From a virus, in the IMG/VR virus record IMGVR_UViG_3300007541_000273, positions 1 to 21,566 of that record: a stretch of DNA of 21,566 nt, one strand, 5' to 3'. Below, piece after piece: positions 20,603 through 21,566 of this stretch. Position numbers and translations under genes: made by a program. Within the stretch, counting starts at the first letter, position 1, and each line of letters starts with the position of its first letter. Under the pieces are notes generated by a model. It was not told the DNA's origin, made no database searches, and worked only from the letters and a program-made list of their open reading frames with translations.

Positions 20603-21465
20603 AATTTTATTACCTCTATATATTTATTTGATTCACCTGAATAATAACTATCTGTCGTATAAATTTTATCAATATATGGTTTTAGTGCGTCTAAACCTTT
20701 CGTAAATATTCCGTGAGTCACAACTAACTCCACCGATTTAGCGTCATATAATTCTTTAGTCTTAGCCAACTTAGCTAGTTCTATGAACGTTCTTCCACCA
20801 TCACAAATATCATCTATTATAACTACATTCTTATTTGTAACATTACCGTGTATAGTAACTCTTGAAATTTCTCCTGTTTTTAAATCACGATGTTTGAACC
20901 CAGTGGCTACTGAGTTTTTTGCATTAAACTTTAAAGCTAGTTCATTTACTTCTTTGTACGCACCGACATCTGGTGACAGGACTATAGTGTCCGTTGAACC
21001 TACTTTTTCTGACAGTAAGTCAAAAAATATTCTGTTTTTACCTATAGTTTTAGCGTTATTTATCAATAATGGAGCTACATTGCTATGAGGGTCATATATG
21101 TTAACTTCGTCAAAATTCATTGAGTTGACCATACCGGCAACGACATTTAAACTAAAACATTCTCCAGCCGAGCAAACTCTGTCTTGACGCATATACGGTA
21201 AGTATATTAAGTCTAAAATATATTCAAACTTACATGGTGAGGCAGAACCTAATGCATCTTTAATCAACATTAGCTCAAATAAATCTTTCTCGTCTTTTAA
21301 CCTTGCTCTGAAATGTATCATTTTGAGTTCTGTTATTATTTTTTGATCTTTTATTTCTATTTTTATTTCACCAGATGGGAATTTTACTTTATTGTATTCT
21401 ATGTTATAAGTTTTTATTAAATCTTTATTTATATATGGTATTGCCGTCAATTCAATTGTTTTCAT
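20599..21465 (-). CDS. prs: Prs-like ribose-phosphate diphosphokinase (candidate Adps), 288 aa
   Basis: Prs-family motifs are present: YMRQDR (91-96), IYDPHSN (123-129), VLSPDVGAYKEVNELALKF (162-180) and the PRPP-type loop VVIIDDICDGGRTF (214-227). At 288 residues it is shorter than bacterial Prs (about 315) and resembles the prs partner found beside nadV in phages such as KVP40. Canonical activity is PRPP synthesis from ribose-5-phosphate and ATP. In NARP1 the homologue Adps pyrophosphorylates ADP-ribose. AAGGGTG precedes ATG 21465. It is the first gene of the - operon visible here and is translationally coupled to the NAMPT-like gene. Confidence 0.88.
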   Translation of the reverse strand: MKTIELTAIPYINKDLIKTYNIEYNKVKFPSGEIKIEIKDQKIITELKMIHFRARLKDEKDLFELMLIKDALGSASPCKFEYILDLIYLPYMRQDRVCSAGECFSLNVVAGMVNSMNFDEVNIYDPHSNVAPLLINNAKTIGKNRIFFDLLSEKVGSTDTIVLSPDVGAYKEVNELALKFNAKNSVATGFKHRDLKTGEISRVTIHGNVTNKNVVIIDDICDGGRTFIELAKLAKTKELYDAKSVELVVTHGIFTKGLDALKPYIDKIYTTDSYYSGESNKYIEVIKL

Positions 21466-21566
21466 AATTATTCACCCTTGTTATATTTTCTATTAACAAT
21501 TCTTAGCATAGCTCTCCCATCTCCACATACCCACTTCACCACAACCCCCCATCTCACACTCTCTGA
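21466..21566. other. Region upstream of the NAD+ genes; odd composition at the very end
   Basis: This is the leader side of the - operon. Bases 21466-21520 are AT-rich like the rest and include the ribosome binding site. The final ~45 bases are C-rich and contain almost no G on the + strand (CCACATACCCACTTCACCAC, then a run of six C). No convincing -35/-10 pair or ORF was found. The shift may be a natural element or poor sequence at a contig end. Confidence 0.4.

Noticed and set aside
20783-21088. 101-codon + strand ORF opposite the Prs-like gene
   Set aside because: Antisense to conserved Prs motifs; no ribosome binding site and no recognisable protein.
1-21566. Stop-codon reassignment to explain the in-frame TAA and TAG near 18.3-18.6 kb
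   Set aside because: TAA, TAG and TGA all end well-supported genes elsewhere in the window (for example RtcB, the DUF669/SSB-like protein and the NAMPT-coupled Prs gene).

Overview
The window is AT-rich and densely coded, and it looks like part of a tailed bacteriophage genome. It has compact one-way operons with many ATGA stop/start overlaps, a phage replication and recombination cluster (primase-helicase, Sak4-type RecA-like ATPase, DUF669/SSB-like protein, SF2 helicase, VRR-NUC nuclease, FEN-type 5' exonuclease), and many small orphan proteins. No virion, packaging, integrase, rRNA or tRNA gene was seen. A Gram-negative host is suggested, weakly, by a lipoprotein with u-spanin-like topology and by the phage lineages in which nadV/prs and RtcB/Rnl2 genes are usually found.

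Layout. (1) 1-4418, + strand: the 3' end of a DUF4116-type repeat protein followed by small genes. Most are unknown or membrane proteins, but they include a DUF551 gene that appears frameshifted, a DUF3310 gene and a zinc-knuckle/HTH protein. (2) 4381-4773: a lipoprotein with a C-terminal membrane segment. (3) 4824-12750, + strand: the replication module. It starts behind a likely sigma70 promoter (4759-4787), and a second one lies at 7388-7415. An alanine-rich protein encoded by a nearly pure GCT/TAT/GAT tract sits between the Sak4-like and SSB-like genes. The SF2 helicase gene carries a 310-residue intein inside its DEAD/H box (motif II). (4) 12751-13344: a strand switch holding a membrane-anchored coiled-coil gene (-) and a 46-residue basic peptide gene (+) with a good promoter. 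(5) 21465 down to 13334, - strand: one long operon. Its order is Prs-like, NAMPT-like, a run of small unknown genes, an OB-like membrane protein, a zinc-knuckle protein, RtcB, an Rnl2-type RNA ligase and a 5' exonuclease.

How the genes work together. The + operon supplies priming, unwinding, strand annealing and nuclease functions. No DNA polymerase is inside the window. The - operon looks like a counter-defence and repair module. The Prs-like/NAMPT-like pair matches the gene content of NARP1 (Adps plus Namat), by which phages rebuild NAD+ after NADase defences. RtcB plus Rnl2 together can rejoin both chemical classes of broken RNA ends, as expected for reversing tRNA cleavage by anticodon nucleases.

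Odd points include an apparent ATT start codon for the RNA ligase; reading frames that continue past in-frame stops at about 18.26 kb (at the centre of a perfect palindrome) and 18.57 kb; the likely DUF551 frameshift; and an abrupt composition change in the last 45 bases. Several of these could be genuine mutations or sequence/assembly errors, and the sequence alone cannot decide.
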